A stretch of DNA of 64,000 nt. Origin: Anarhynchus alexandrinus (Eukaryota; Chordata; Aves; Charadriiformes; Charadriidae). The translations under genes and the position numbers were made by a program. The first letter of the stretch is position 1, and each line of letters begins with the position of its first letter. The notes under the pieces were generated by a model that was not told the DNA's origin, did not search any database, and saw nothing but the letters and a program-made list of their open reading frames with translations. Positions 42,543 through 55,000 of the stretch are shown here, piece by piece. The stretch covers positions 1,369,588 through 1,433,587 of the forward strand of contig VUYV01000008.1 of the NCBI GenBank assembly GCA_008711295.1. Reading direction: 5' to 3'.

Positions 42543-42835
42543 TCATAGAATCGTTTACATTGGAAGGAACCTTTAAGATCCAGTCCAACCATCAACCTAA
42601 CACTGCCAAACCCACCACTAAACCACGTCCCTCAGCACCATGTCTACCCATCTTTTAAATACCTCCAGGGATGGTGACTCCACCACTTCCCTGGGCAGCC
42701 TGTTCCAATGCTTGACAACCCTTTTGGTGAAGAATTTTTTCCTAATATCCAATCTAAACCTCCCCTGGTGTAACTTGAGGTCATTTCCTCTTGTCCTATC
42801 GCTTGTTACTTGGGAGAAGAGACTGACCCCTTTAT
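42543..42835 (-). mobile_element. CR1 LINE 3' portion, antisense orientation
   Basis: The left end TCATAGAATCG is the reverse complement of the CR1 terminal repeat, and AAGATCCAGTCCAACCATC follows. Read on the minus strand the segment encodes the C-terminal tail of the CR1 reverse-transcriptase ORF, including [20 protein letters not shown] and a preceding TSDRTRGN segment. The copy is truncated: similarity stops near 42835, so most of the LINE is missing. It cannot move on its own. Confidence 0.93.
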
Positions 42836-43044
42836 GTGCTGCTTCCTGTGACTTCTGTGCTTTTAATTTGAGGATATTTAACCTTAACTCACTGTTTCGA
42901 TATGTCAGAAATGAAATAATGGAAAGCCAGTTTGGGGGCGTAGCTCTCGCCATGCTTTCCTGCTTTGGGTGCTTGTACGCTTCTGGCTTGCATGCTTTCT
43001 ACTGTTGCATGTCCTCAGAGAAGCTTAAAGCGTGGCTGGCCAGA

Positions 43045-43122
43045 TCCCTGAGCAACCTGCTCTAAATAGACCTGCTTGGAGCAGCTGCCTGCGCTAGATC
43101 ACCTCCAGAGGTCCCTTCAATA
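43045..43122 (+). mobile_element. CR1 LINE 3' tail, sense orientation
   Basis: CCCTGAGCAACCTGCTCTAA, then AGACCTGCTTGGAGCAG and CACCTCCAGAGGTCCCTTC, is the CR1 3' untranslated end on the plus strand. It lies about 210 bases from an antisense CR1 piece. Because both pieces carry 3' ends, pointing away from each other, they are separate insertions rather than one inverted copy. Confidence 0.85.
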
Positions 43123-43824
43123 AAGAACTGCATCCAAATTATGTTTTATGACGTATCATCAGCCGAAATTTTATTTTGGACAGTAAGTTGCCAGATAGCT
43201 TGATTCCACTGTCCAAGCAGGTTGAAGAGCTTTTTGTCATATGAAGGTAAATGTTTCCCTTGTGAGAACGCTTTAAATTTGGGTACAGCCTATGAATTGG
43301 AAGAAGTGTGAAGTGTAAATACTTTGTGTCCCGTCTTTTTTTAAAAGTTCTGTTCAGTAGCTCACACTTCAGCTCTCCCTAGACAGGTAAGCTTTTGCAT
43401 CTTAAAGACTCGGGAGGCAGAGCCGAAGCAAAGGGCGGTATCAGCACAGTCTGCACAGGTCTTTTTGAGCCATCTGTTCAGTGTCTGAAACTTGTGCAAT
43501 TTTCAGTGCTGGAAACAGGTATTGCTCCATTTCTGTGGAGTTGTTAGTTCCTTCTGGGGTTCTGTTGCCATAATTAGTCAAATTAATATTTCAGCAGGTC
43601 TGTCTATTTGTTTAACAGCTTAAAAATGAAGTTGTGTGAATTGAGTACTGTTTTCCAATGTGATATGCAGAGTTCAGATCCAGGTCCTGTTTTGATATTA
43701 TTTGAGCTGAAAAGTTCTGCTTCCTATTAAGCAGAGAAAAATCTTGAACTGGAACCTTTCAACTAGCCAGCCAGGTAGCTGTCAGACTGTCGAACACGGT
43801 CTGTGCATGTCAATTCAGAGCGCA

Positions 43825-44170
43825 GGCAGGAGTAGCCGGAGCAGAGCCGGAAGGTTGAGGGAAGCGAGGTTAAAGCTCTCTAGGCTGCATCCTGAATCCT
43901 GCAGCCAGTTTTGGGCTACCCAATGTGTCCATATCAAAGACTTTATTAAACTGGAGCGAGCTTGCTTGGCCCTCCACCAGCCTGACTGGGAGCTGAATCT
44001 TGTGCCTTAGGAGAGGCTTTTTTGGCCCAAAGAAATCTTGGGGTGGGGGGATGGACCTCCTAGGAGCCTGTTGGAACCTATGAGGAGGTTATCGAGGAGA
44101 TGGAGCCAGGCTTCTTGCAATGGTGCACGACAGGAGAACAAGCGACTACAGCCTAAATTAAAACCTTGGA
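43825..44170 (+). mobile_element. CR1 LINE internal fragment, sense orientation
   Basis: The core markers occur in CR1 order: CTGCATCCTGAATCCTGCAG then CCAGTTTTGGGCTACCC, AAACTGGAGCGAGC, GACCTCCTAGGAGCCTG, and GGAGGTTATCGAGGAGATGG with AGCCAGGCTTCTTGCAATGG. This corresponds to the C-terminal part of the reverse-transcriptase ORF. Small deletions and stops break the frame. The 3' tail is missing, so the copy was truncated or rearranged after insertion. The left edge is approximate. Confidence 0.85.
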
Positions 44171-45681
44171 AGCAAACTGTCATCTGTTTGTGAACACTGA
44201 TCCTGTCCGTAGTCTGTAGTGTCTGTAACACCAGGTGACTTATGCTGGCTCTTCTCTTTTTTGGCCTTTTTTTGGTAGGCAGAATGGATGTAACTAAAGG
44301 GAGACATCTCTCAGCTGAATCAAAGGAGAAGTTGTGCGCTAAACCCATCTTGTGCTCTTTAGTCAAATTATTGTTTAGGAGGTTTTAAATATTTGGTGAG
44401 AGTGAGATGAGAACTTTTACAGTTATGGGGAAATGAGAATAAGAGGGATATAAGCAAATTCCTTCTAATGATGACCTATGAATTTGCTTTTCTTAAGCAT
44501 TTCTGACTAACTTAGTAATTCAGGTAATACCCATATCTGTATGATAATTTAGTTAATGTATGCAATATTTGTATTTCCACTTTTATGTGAGTTCTTTTTA
44601 AACGTGTTTGCTTTCCCTCTTTGATGGAATAATCTGTATTATAAATGGACAGATAAATCTATTTTTTCCTTGCACATCTGTGTAACATTTGCAAAGCTAA
44701 TACTTGCAAATATTTTTGCTAATATATTTGCAAAGCTACAGTTATGCTTTTTATTTTCTTCTGACAAGAACTGCGCCAATCAAAGCTACAGTGCTTCATG
44801 GGAATTTAGGAGGTTAAGCGAGTAAACAAGCTAGATGAAAGCGTTTGTTTGTCTTTAGAAAATGAAACAGGAAGCCATTTCATTAATATACTTTCAGAAG
44901 AGACAAGAATCTGCGTAAAGCTTTTAAAACTGGTCTTTCTGTTCATTTTACTGTACTTTCAACTGAGATAAAATAGGGAAAGCAAGGGCAGTTAGATGTG
45001 CCCCATTAATATCCCATGGTTTATATTCCCAGGTCGAGTTGGACGTACAACTCCACTGCTTTCCGGGAAGGTGCAGGAGTATCAGCGCTGAACCTGGTGC
45101 TTTCCTTCTCCCCCTTCCCCGGTAGAGAAGTGGAGATCACCACGTACCGCCTGCTGCCCTTTTGAAAAAGGAGACATCGAGAATCGGGAGTTAAATTAAG
45201 GCATTTGGCTATTTTTCTTTAGCTTTTCTTGGCTTACAAAGAGCTCACTAACAGCTTAGTAGGAATCTGTTACGGAAAAATGTCAACTGGAGAAAATAAC
45301 ATGACTGCAGAGTTATAATAAAGGATTAGTGCAATTAGATTTTTTTCATAGATCTGTTTTGAATACAGATATGTTGTTAATAGTCTGCAGTTGCCTTCCT
45401 GAAGTATAGATGTTTGATTTCGTATATAAAAAAGTAATAAAGAAAAACCCAATAATTTGCTCTACTCCATATATATTCAGTGCACTTGAAATAATTAAGT
45501 TGCAATAAATAAGGCTTGGGGATTATTTTTTTTATTCTGGATCATGTTTGTACATTTCATGATAGAGGATCAGTAAGATTTGCAAATATTTCTGTCATGT
45601 TTTGGCTTGGGGTATGAAGCGAGGTTGATTTATAGTGACGAAGCTTCTGAGGTAGCTGTACTGTTCTGGGATAGCTTGTTT
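44171..45681. other. Intronic sequence between CR1 copies
   Basis: AT-rich sequence. The motif ATTTGCAAAGCTA occurs twice at 44687-44699 and 44726-44738, and CAAAGCTACAGT recurs at 44781. Nothing coding was recognised. Confidence 0.55.
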
Positions 45682-46268
45682 AATCACAGAATCACAGACT
45701 GGTAGGGGTTGGAAGGGACCTCTGGAGCTCATCCAGTCCAACCCCCCTGCCAGAGCAGGGTCACTACAGCAGGTTGCACAGGATCGTGTCCAGGCAGGAT
45801 TTGAATATCTCTGGAGAAGGAGACTCCACCACCTCTCTGGGCAGACTGTGCCAGTGCTTTGCCACCCCCAAAGGAAATAAGTTTTTTCTCATGTTGAGAT
45901 GGAATCTCCCGTGTTCCAGCTTGTGCCTGTTGGCCCTTGTTCTGTCGCTGGGCACCACTGAAAAGAATCTGGCCCTATCCTCTTGCCACCCGCCCTTTAG
46001 ATATTGATAAGCATTGCTGAGATCCCCTCTCAGCCTTCTCTTCTCCAGGCTAAACAGCCCCAGGGCTCTCAGCCTTTTCTCATAACAGAGATGGTCTGGT
46101 CCCATATTATCTTCGTAGCCATTTGCTGGACCCTCTCTAGTAGTTCCCTGTCCTTCTTGAACTGGGGAGCCCAGAACTGGACACAGTGCGCCAGATACGG
46201 TCTCACCAGGGCACAGAAGGGGGAAGGATAACCTTCATTGACCTGCTGGCCACCCTCTTAATGCATGG
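45682..46268 (-). mobile_element. CR1 LINE 3' half, antisense orientation
   Basis: It begins AATCACAGAATCACAGAC, the reverse complement of the CR1 tail, followed by GGTTGGAAGGGACCTCTGG. A minus-strand frame (45764-46105) still reads a stretch of the CR1 reverse-transcriptase C-terminus, with [25 protein letters not shown], and [20 protein letters not shown]. Similarity continues through GGTCTCACCAGGGCACAGA and GACCTGCTGGCCACCCTCTT to about 46268, then stops. The copy is about 590 bases, 5'-truncated and probably one of the younger CR1s here, since about 110 codons remain open. Confidence 0.95.
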
Positions 46269-48676
46269 ATGTAGTCCGGAGTCACTGGTGCAAAGCTGTA
46301 ACTCAGGTTTGCTGTAGAACAATTCTGTTGTAGATAGATATTTCCTATTGGGAAGGGAGTGCCAGGCCAGCCAAAGCCTTGTTCTGCTCTTCAAACACAA
46401 TGACATTCTCTAACCGTTATTGATCTTGACCCAGCCGAACTGTATAAAAGACATTAAATATTTCCAGGATCAATGTGCAGAACTCACAGTTGAGAGGATG
46501 AAAAAAATGTTTGAAACTTGTAGAACCGGTGTTTTGTTGGGATGACACAAATGGAGAGTTTTAGCCACTGCTCAGAGTGGGGGGGGGGAAGTAACTTGAA
46601 GGAGTTGTAACTCGGTCACATGTGTTTATGTGTTTGAGTTAGTGCTTAAACTGTTTTCCTGGTGGGCACCAGTCTGTGACACAGCTGAGTGTTGTTTCTT
46701 TGCTTATTCTTAGCCACGGTTTAAATGTTCTTCATTTGTGACTAGTTATCCTCTTTTTTTAATGTTGGAGCTCATCGGGATATTGGATTATAATATCTGC
46801 ATCTGCAAATATCTCTATACTTTTTATCAGTTCTGGATCTGCAAAGTTTTCCTGAAATCTGGTTTAGTAACATTCCGTTTTTGTAAGCCATTTTATATAT
46901 ATTTTTTAATATGGATAATTCACCAATGGCACTAATAAGATGTGTTTAGTTGATGTTTTGGATGGTTTTTATAATCATTAAATGCTTGTCTTAAACTTAA
47001 TTGAGGTTTGAAAAATAATCAGAGGACAGTGATAGGTGTACATGACTACAGGGGTGTGTGTATATATATGACTTATCCATACACACAACTTCATATGAAG
47101 TTTATATATATGAGGGGTATATGTAAATATAAATTAAAAATAATTGAAAGCCATGGAGTACATGACTTAATTATTTGTCACTTAAAATTCACCAAGGTAG
47201 TTTATTCAGACTCCTAGATAGTTGCCACTATATTATGGCTATAACCATAAGAGATAACTTTAAGGGATCTTTGTCAAAGATTGTATCACTGGGAAATTGC
47301 TGTTCAGGTGATGGTGTGGTGGTACCCCACAACCACATACATAACACTGTACAAGGGGGTAGTGCAGCTGTTTGGTATGGTTCCCTGTTGTTTTGCTGTA
47401 CAGTGTTTTTTGGGAGCAGTATAGTAATATAAAAATGAAGCAAAACTGCTTATTTCAAAAATATGCCACTATTTTCTGTGCCGTCGAGACACATTGGTCG
47501 TAACATTAAAGCTGCCCTTTCCTCTCCTCTCTGCCAATTTAGTGTTGTCTCTGAGCAGCGTTTCACGTGGGGCAAGCTCTTCTCACTTGCGTGATTTGTT
47601 GATGCAACCCCAGGCTTCGGTCTGCGAGTGGGTGTGCTTGGGCGAAGGGGTACAGAATCCAGGGATTTTTTGTCTCTGTTCTCCTTTTGATCGAAAGACA
47701 ACTTTTTAAATCACAAGGTCTTTATTCTTACATTTTCCAAGGCATCAGAACTAGGCAAATTTCTAATCTGTTTGTCTAGTATGAAGTGCCTTGCTTATTT
47801 TTCTGTAGTTCAGTTAGTGTTGAGTGTGTGGGTTTTTTTAATTTCTTTTTTTTTTACTCTTGCTAGAGAAATGAATTTAATTACAGTAGCTTTTCCTCAG
47901 TGACCAGCAAATGCTCTGCCCCAAGGGGTTTGCCTACCTCAGTTACTACGGTGCTAGCAGGGTCTTCAACCCTCAATTTAAAAATAAACAGAGAGGTGGG
48001 TGAAAGGGTACACACACTGAAAACTTGGACTGCGCAGAACCTGCTGAAGGCTTTGCATAGTGTTCCATTAGTGTTTATCTTTAGACTTTACTTTGGGCTT
48101 CTCAAGCAACAAGTGTAGCAAACCCTTAACACTCAATAGCAAATCTAGACTGGTTATCTGTTATTTCTTCCAGTTCCCTGATGCATTGTTTATCTTGGTG
48201 GTGCCGTAGCTGGAATGGGCCGTGGTTCCACGTGTCGCTTGAGGGCACATGCTGCATCTCTGTCCCTTTCCATGGGCCTGATGATGTGCCTGTCACCTGG
48301 CTATATACCTTTCTGCTAAAAAAGTCTCAATTTTGAGCTCTATAGTTGGTCAGCTTGCTTTTACAAGAGTAGCGTTATGACTTAAATTTAAGAAGGGTCA
48401 GTTTTATTGCAACGTAATTTACCCACATAATGAACTCTGCCACAAGTGTTGAATTTTATGGGATAGAAAAACTAGTGTAAATACGTTTTTAAAATATGAT
48501 TCTTAAAAACGTTGCAGTATGTTTATAGTAGTGTTTGTAATGTGCGTCTTTTCCTTACTTTTCTACTGCTCCCATTTTTTTCACTAATATACTGAAAGAT
48601 CAATAAAATCATCATTTATAAATTGCTAAGCTTATTACATTTTTGTATATTGTGGATCAATAGTGTGATTGGACAG
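46269..48676. other. Intronic sequence with TA-rich palindrome
   Basis: This unique-looking stretch has a run of 9 G at 46579-46587 and a TA-rich patch at about 47056-47130 containing a perfect 16-bp palindrome. No gene was recognised. Confidence 0.55.
47087..47102. repeat. Perfect 16-bp palindrome in a TA-rich patch
   Basis: AACTTCATATGAAGTT reads identically on both strands. It is flanked by TATATATATG-like stretches on each side (47060s and 47103-47112), so a longer imperfect cruciform is possible. Confidence 0.85.
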
Positions 48677-49073
48677 TGTCCTGGTTTGAGGTAAAGCTAC
48701 TAGTGCAGGAAACCTGTACTGTACAGGCTGTACAATTAGCTATGGTGAGTGTACAAAATTAACTGGTTGTCTTAATCTTTCAGCGTGAGCCCCCTAAATT
48801 AGGGAGCCTCACATTGAGTGGTGAAACTCGTATTCTTTTGCCCTCTCCCCTTCCCTCTTCCCTGTCTCCCTCCAGGCAGTTCAGAGGTGCTGGCAGAGGT
48901 GGTTGGTGCTTTCTCTCGCATAGCCATTGAACTGAGGAGCCAAACCCGCTTCTGGTCACTGCAGTCCGTCAGGGCAGTGGTGCTCAGAGGGTGAATGGGG
49001 GCGTTTTGCTGTATGTTTACTCTGTTCCTAGGTGCTCCCCAGCATCTGCTCTCCACTCCGCTGTGACAAGACA
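48677..49073 (+). mobile_element. Probable LTR or LTR fragment
   Basis: It begins TGTCCTGGTTTGAGGTAAAG, almost identical to the minus-strand start of the solo LTR at 32374, where the shared string is TGTCCTGGTTTGAGGTAAA. A terminus GACAAGACA at 49065-49073 gives TG...CA ends and a 397-bp length. The interior contains a polypyrimidine block at 48840-48871. After the shared start the two elements diverge by eye, so they may be different families with a common terminal motif. No clean target duplication is visible: the left flank is GACAG, and the right flank differs depending on the end chosen. Boundaries are therefore uncertain. Confidence 0.5.
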
Positions 49074-52000
49074 CTGAGTTAAAAGGATTCTTTTTGCTCT
49101 GATCTGAGGCAGCTGTTCTTCTGTTCCAGGTCCTCTTAGATAGTCTTTGCTTGATCTAACATTAAAGGTATTTGTTAAGAATTTTTTCCTCTTTTATGAA
49201 GCATGACAGAGGTCTCTCTTTAGAAAGACACTGAAGGTGATGTACAGCAACTTTCAGTGTGGTTCTTGCATCTTTTTTTTTTTTAATGTTCAACTCTTTT
49301 TTCACTTTAAGCTTCCCATAGAAATCAGGTTTCTTCTTTTCCTCCTCATATATCTTCCTGTATGCCATTTTGACCGTTGCCTGTGATTGGAGCGCTCCTG
49401 ACTTCATAACAGCATTCCCCTTTTGCACTTCTGCAAGCATCCTTTGTAACCTCTGTAATCACCCTGAAGCGGTGAATTGAATACGTGGGCTGGAGGAGAT
49501 CCGCAGCAGGGAGATCCTTCACTGAAGAGCAACTCTTGTCTCACTTAAAGTGCATCTTTAAATGAATTTGCTACATGGAATGTGTTCTGTTGGGTGCCCC
49601 ATAACCTTGTTGGCGTCTGAGAAATAGTAATATTACTTTACCCTTCATGTAGAGTTCTTGGATACCGCAGTGTGTTTACTACTTGGAAAATATTTAAGTA
49701 ATTGGTTTCAGCAAATAATCCTCTTGTGTTGTGTGGGGATTTTTTTCTGTATTTATATTCTAACCCATTTTTGATCTACCAGTCTGGCAAAAAAAAAAAA
49801 AGACTGAGGCAAGGAATCTGCTCCCTGATTGTGTGGGCTTGGTTTGCAAACCACCAGGGAATCTCCCCAGGGAGCTAAACTGTCTGTCCAGCCTCGGTGA
49901 GGGTTTGGGCCAGCTGGTTACTGGAGTCTGAGCACCCGGAGCCCGGGGTGAGCATGGGGTGGTTTGAGTGAAGCCCAAATAGGGTGTAAGGAGGGAAGAT
50001 GGAAGAATCTTTTGCTGGATGTTTAACATCTTGCCTGTGCTATGTGCAATATATATGTTGAGTCTTACAATTGGATTGTCTGGTTTTTAACCCTTTGAAA
50101 GCCCCTCTTTGTTTTTACTGTTGCCCATATCTGAAGAGGTGAACTACGTGCCTGATTACCCAGAAGGCTGGAACTCTGGGAAAGAAAAATCCATTACTCC
50201 AGGAAAAAATGGAAATTCCTCTTCACCTGCTGTAACAAATGTAGCATTGTCAGTAGCTAACATATGGTAGCTATTTCTGTAGAAAAGTCAAAGTACTATT
50301 GTTCAGGATGATGAACAGAAATAAATTTTCTTCCTTTTGAAGGTGTCTTTACAGTGCCCTCTAGTAATCTTTTGTAGAAATGCTAGATGTGTCTTTTCTC
50401 AGACCAATTGGATAAAGTAATGAAAACGGTCAATGGAAGAATTAAAAAAAATAAAATAGAACTCTGGTTCTCTATAACTGAGGTGCTTTCTGAAGGAAGC
50501 ACTGCTAATATTAAAAATAAGTAAAAATTGCTTGCCATTCTTTTCTTTTTCATACTTGATCAGGAAGAATATGAAAACTATAAGCACCACCTCTCTGAAG
50601 TCAGATTACTATAAAAGCTTCCAGAGCCGACAACCGTAAATTGGGCACTGCAGTAATGGGGTTTCAGCCAGGGCTGTGAAGTTACAAGCAAAGAAACTAA
50701 TTTTGTCTTTTTGCTTGAAGTATGAGGAAGAAAATTGCAGGGGAATAAGAGCCATATAAAGCATTCAAAAATGGGCTGGAATGGGCATAAAAAAAATCTC
50801 CTGGCATACTGTTAATTTCGTGTGAAAGGTAATCACTTTGGCTTATTTTGACAGATGAGGAAAGAAAAGTTTGACACTGGATGAAGGCTTTGTTAGGGTG
50901 TAGAGTGCACATCGGGTTTCGTAGTGCTTGCTGCCCTGATGACAGTCATCACCCTGAAAGCATCTTAGTTCTGCTGTTAGATCGTATATTGAACAACTAA
51001 TCCCAAGAGATTTTGATTAAGGTAACTTCTGTGCCTGGAGTTTAAGTCAAAAAGGTTTTACCTTATTATCATTCTGGCTTATTTCTGTCATTAATAGCAA
51101 TAGAAAGGGGATATCATATGCAAGAATGTTTTGTCCTTTGTATCAAGTAACACATGGTACCATTTTTAAATCCTGTGGAGGCTTAAAGGGATGTGTCAGT
51201 TAAAGAGACTGGCTATCTGAATGAAAACTGATAGTTCTCTGAAATGAGAGAAATGGCTTCGGTAATTCCACAAAAAAAAAAGGAAAAGGTGGATAAAATC
51301 CTTTAAGCTCTCCTTCTGAAATGGATATGAAAAGAAATTTTGCAGTTAGGATATTCAGAGTAGTTCCTTCATTGGCTTAACTTGAATACATGGTGTTAGA
51401 TGGTCTGACTTGAGCTTCCTTTGATATAAAAGCAAAATCTCTTTGAAAGGACGTTCCTTGCAGAGGGCGAGAGGTTTGTGGGACTTAGTTCCTAGATGTG
51501 AGTTCTGTAAAACCCAAGGGTTGTTTTTAAGCAACCTGAAAGAAATCCAAATTTTTGGTCTTAGTGGTTATAAAGGATTCTTTTTCCTTGCACACCAGGA
51601 GGAACAGAGTCCAGCAGAACTTGGTTTTGAAGCACGGCCGGTAGACAATTTTCCAGGTTTGAGCGTAGGTTTAGGGCAGATGAAGAAATCCTTGGGAGAA
51701 GGTAACCGTCTAACAGTGACAGTCTGGACCTGACAAGAGTGGAACGTCTCCTTGGCAGAGATTTCTTTCAGGACAAGGTGCACAAGAGTACCACAAGAAA
51801 TGGTTATAGTGGATCGTGCTTTAGTGGAAACTGCTGCAAGAGGAGTTTGTGCCATCTTTTCTCCTTTGGTTTTCCAAGCTTAATGGACCTGCAGCCCTTT
51901 AGTAAAAGGGCATAAGGGCTGTGACTCAGCGTGGCAGCGCTTGTTAGCTGGCTGTTTAAGGGAGCCATCATCACAGAACTTTTGACAATTAAGCAGCAAC

Positions 52001-55000
52001 ACTGTAAATAATAAAGTTGCTTCCATGTGTTCAAAATTCAGGTAAAAATTTCTAACTCCCTGGAGGTGTTAGAAAGGCTGTGCAACTAAACACCAGACAT
52101 AAATGCATCTCCTAAGACATTTGATATTTGAGATTACAATCTGTGTTTGGATTTTGCTGTTGATCATTATCTTGTTTTCCTTCCCATTATTTAATAATAT
52201 ATGAGGAGATGGTATCATTTACAGAAAGAGTGGTTAGAGTAAATGCATGGATGCTTACTTTTCAGTGTTTTACTGCAGGCACACTGTACACTATTTGGAT
52301 ATTTCTCTGAATTCTATTGCTGCATACTTTTTTTAATGGGCTAATTTTTCTTAATATAATTTCATGCTTGAGGTTTGTCAGGAAGGTCAGTTAAGTTTAA
52401 GCCAACAATAATTTGTTGTTAACTGGAAGTATCGACAAAGCTGTAAAAGCATCGTTGCAAAATGTAGTTTGCTTTGCTTGAATTTGTTCTTTGTCTGTTG
52501 ACTGTGCTGTCTGAAAGGCAAGGATGCTCCTCAGCTACTGAAGGCAAAGCCTTGAAACATACATTGTTTCATTCTATGTTACAGTAATTTCCTGTGACAT
52601 GAGTATCTTGACTTTTGGATTCTTGTTAATACACGGTGTCAAAAACCTTCTCAACTCAGTAGCATTAAACCATTAGAGAATAATATGCAGAATTACTTAG
52701 CTTTTTCACAACTTCATATTTCTAGATGGATGCCTTTTGAAAAACATGGGAGCAAAAAGGCAGAGCAGAGTTCCTTGTCACTGGAAGCTGCCATCTGTGT
52801 TGATGACAGCCTGCGCGTAGGGCTGTTGGTATTCCGATGGGTGCTCTTCACAATGGACCACAAAGAATAATTTCACTAAACTTACCATTTTATTGAGGAG
52901 AATGAGGGTACCAGTTTTCTGGGGGTATGCTAGGCTGCTAATATTCACTCTGTATTGTCTGCTTGGCCTGTGTTGTAACAAGGCACCTGCGCCCAGGATT
53001 GACGACTAAAGAGAAGGACAAAAGCATCCAGCTTTGTGCCGCTGTCTTTCAGGGGAATTTGCCTGAACAAGCAGGTTTTTTTCCTGTCTCTGCAACACAG
53101 AAGCAGCCCCTTTTTAGGAAGGGGACTCTGTTGTTTCTCCATGTCACAAAGAAAAGGATGGCTCTCCCTTCCGGATCTCAGACCACAGCCCCTTCCCTTG
53201 CAGGCCAGGAGGAATCTGCACCACCTTACCCTCCATCAGACATCATTGCTAGCTCACAATGCTTAATGATGCGGGGGCGAAGATGGGTTACTCTTTTTGA
53301 TTAATATCTTTGTTATAGTGTATTAAATCATAAAAAGAGGAAATCTGCTTGTGCTGAAGGAGAAAGGAATCTACCAAGTCTGGAAAAGTCTAGATTTATA
53401 CATGGCATTACTTAGCTGACAGTGTTACATCACTTGCTCTCCTAGGTTCCGCTGTCAGCCTACCGCTGGAATTATTGAAGTACCAGCAGGATTTATATTG
53501 TACATCCACAGTCATGGCTACCTCTTACACCTTTTCCTTTTTTTTTCTTGATGCTTAAGTGCAATATCATTTTTGTCTGTAATTTATGGATTGTAGAGTC
53601 TTTGCAAAGAAATGAAGTGGCATTTAGAGAATGCAGTTTAGAGAATTTGGCCTTGGTTTTTCAGTAGGAATGAACTTGCCAGCCACCATGTGTATGATTG
53701 GGCTTTGGATGTGCTTTAAAAAAATAAATATCCTGAACTATCTTTGGTTGGCAAAGTGTATATTGCCATCACATGCATTTTAATTTGGCCAGGTGGTCTG
53801 TGTTCTGCCATAAGGGAAAAACGTAATATTTAAGCAGAAAATCTATCTTTGCCTAAACTGCTGTAGTATATTATAATACATCTTATATAAATATTGCTTA
53901 CTGAGCAGTGCAGAATGTTTCCAATGGGAAAAAAAAGGGAAAAAAAATTACCAACCTGCTAATACTTATGTTTTATTTAGAGATTAACGCACGTAGCAAT
54001 TTATCCATACAGATAATGCGCTCCTTAGCAATGAATATTTTAACAAAACTACAAAACAAGTTCATTGTGAGCTCTTGCTGGCAGCTTGCGAAGAACAGTG
54101 TTTGTAACGTCTTCAATTAAAATACATTTGGCTAATTCTTGAAGACAGCTTTTTTTAGTGATCTAGGTTAGGAAGGGCATGACACGCTGCTTTTGGGATT
54201 ACAAGGGCCATTGGGAATGTTAATTGAATTCTGGTGAAAAGCCTTTTAAAAGTTCAATCCTGTAGCAGGAGAGCTTGGATATTTTATCATTGACTTGTGA
54301 TACGTAAAAAGGGGCTTTATAATAGTTCCTGCCAGTCTGTTTAGGAGTTTGTCAAATGCTTCTATTTTAAACGTCAGTTTTCAAGGGTGTTATATATGTA
54401 CTCTTAAATTGCTGTGGAGTCTAACTTAAAAGGACAAGTATCACGGCCCTCAATTGACATATCTTTCCTCAACATGTAACAGTAAGTAATCATTCTTCAT
54501 CAAAGCCCTGTATGACTCCTTCCAACGACTGAATCTTTGTGTATTACTAATCTAGAGTCAGGTCCTTTGGATGAAAGATGTGTTTGGTTGCATTCTGTTT
54601 GGAAAAAGCAGTTCTGAAATTATACCTGTGCTTCACATATTCTTTCTGGATGGTTATTGCCATGTGGTCCTTGTAAAATGGAATGCAGTTTCGTTCCAGT
54701 AGTTATGTGAAATCTGGGATTAAAGTTCTCTGATTTGAATGCAGTTGGCGGTTGTCATCAGGAATACATCACTACCAAATAGTCTTGGTGGCAACAGTGG
54801 GCTGAAGTTGAATCTATAGCACTACGCGTAGGGAAATCTTCAGACACAGACTGCCGTGCACCAGTTTGAGATAATTTATATGCACTAAGTAGAACTGAGA
54901 TCAGAGTGGTTTTGTCTGAAGTTATTTTCCTGAATGCCATAATTTCTGAAGAGCTTGTGTCAGGCAGTTAAAGCACACATTTAAATGATTTAAGTTTGAT

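Noticed and set aside
42640..43065. 141-codon plus-strand open frame
   Set aside because: Its first part is the reverse strand of an antisense CR1 whose real coding frame is on the minus strand.
44007..44366. 119-codon minus-strand open frame
   Set aside because: It is the antisense of the CR1 fragment at 43825-44170 and continues into unrelated sequence.
52963..53304. 113-codon plus-strand open frame
   Set aside because: No recognisable family and an overlapping second open frame. The length is expected by chance in 64 kb.
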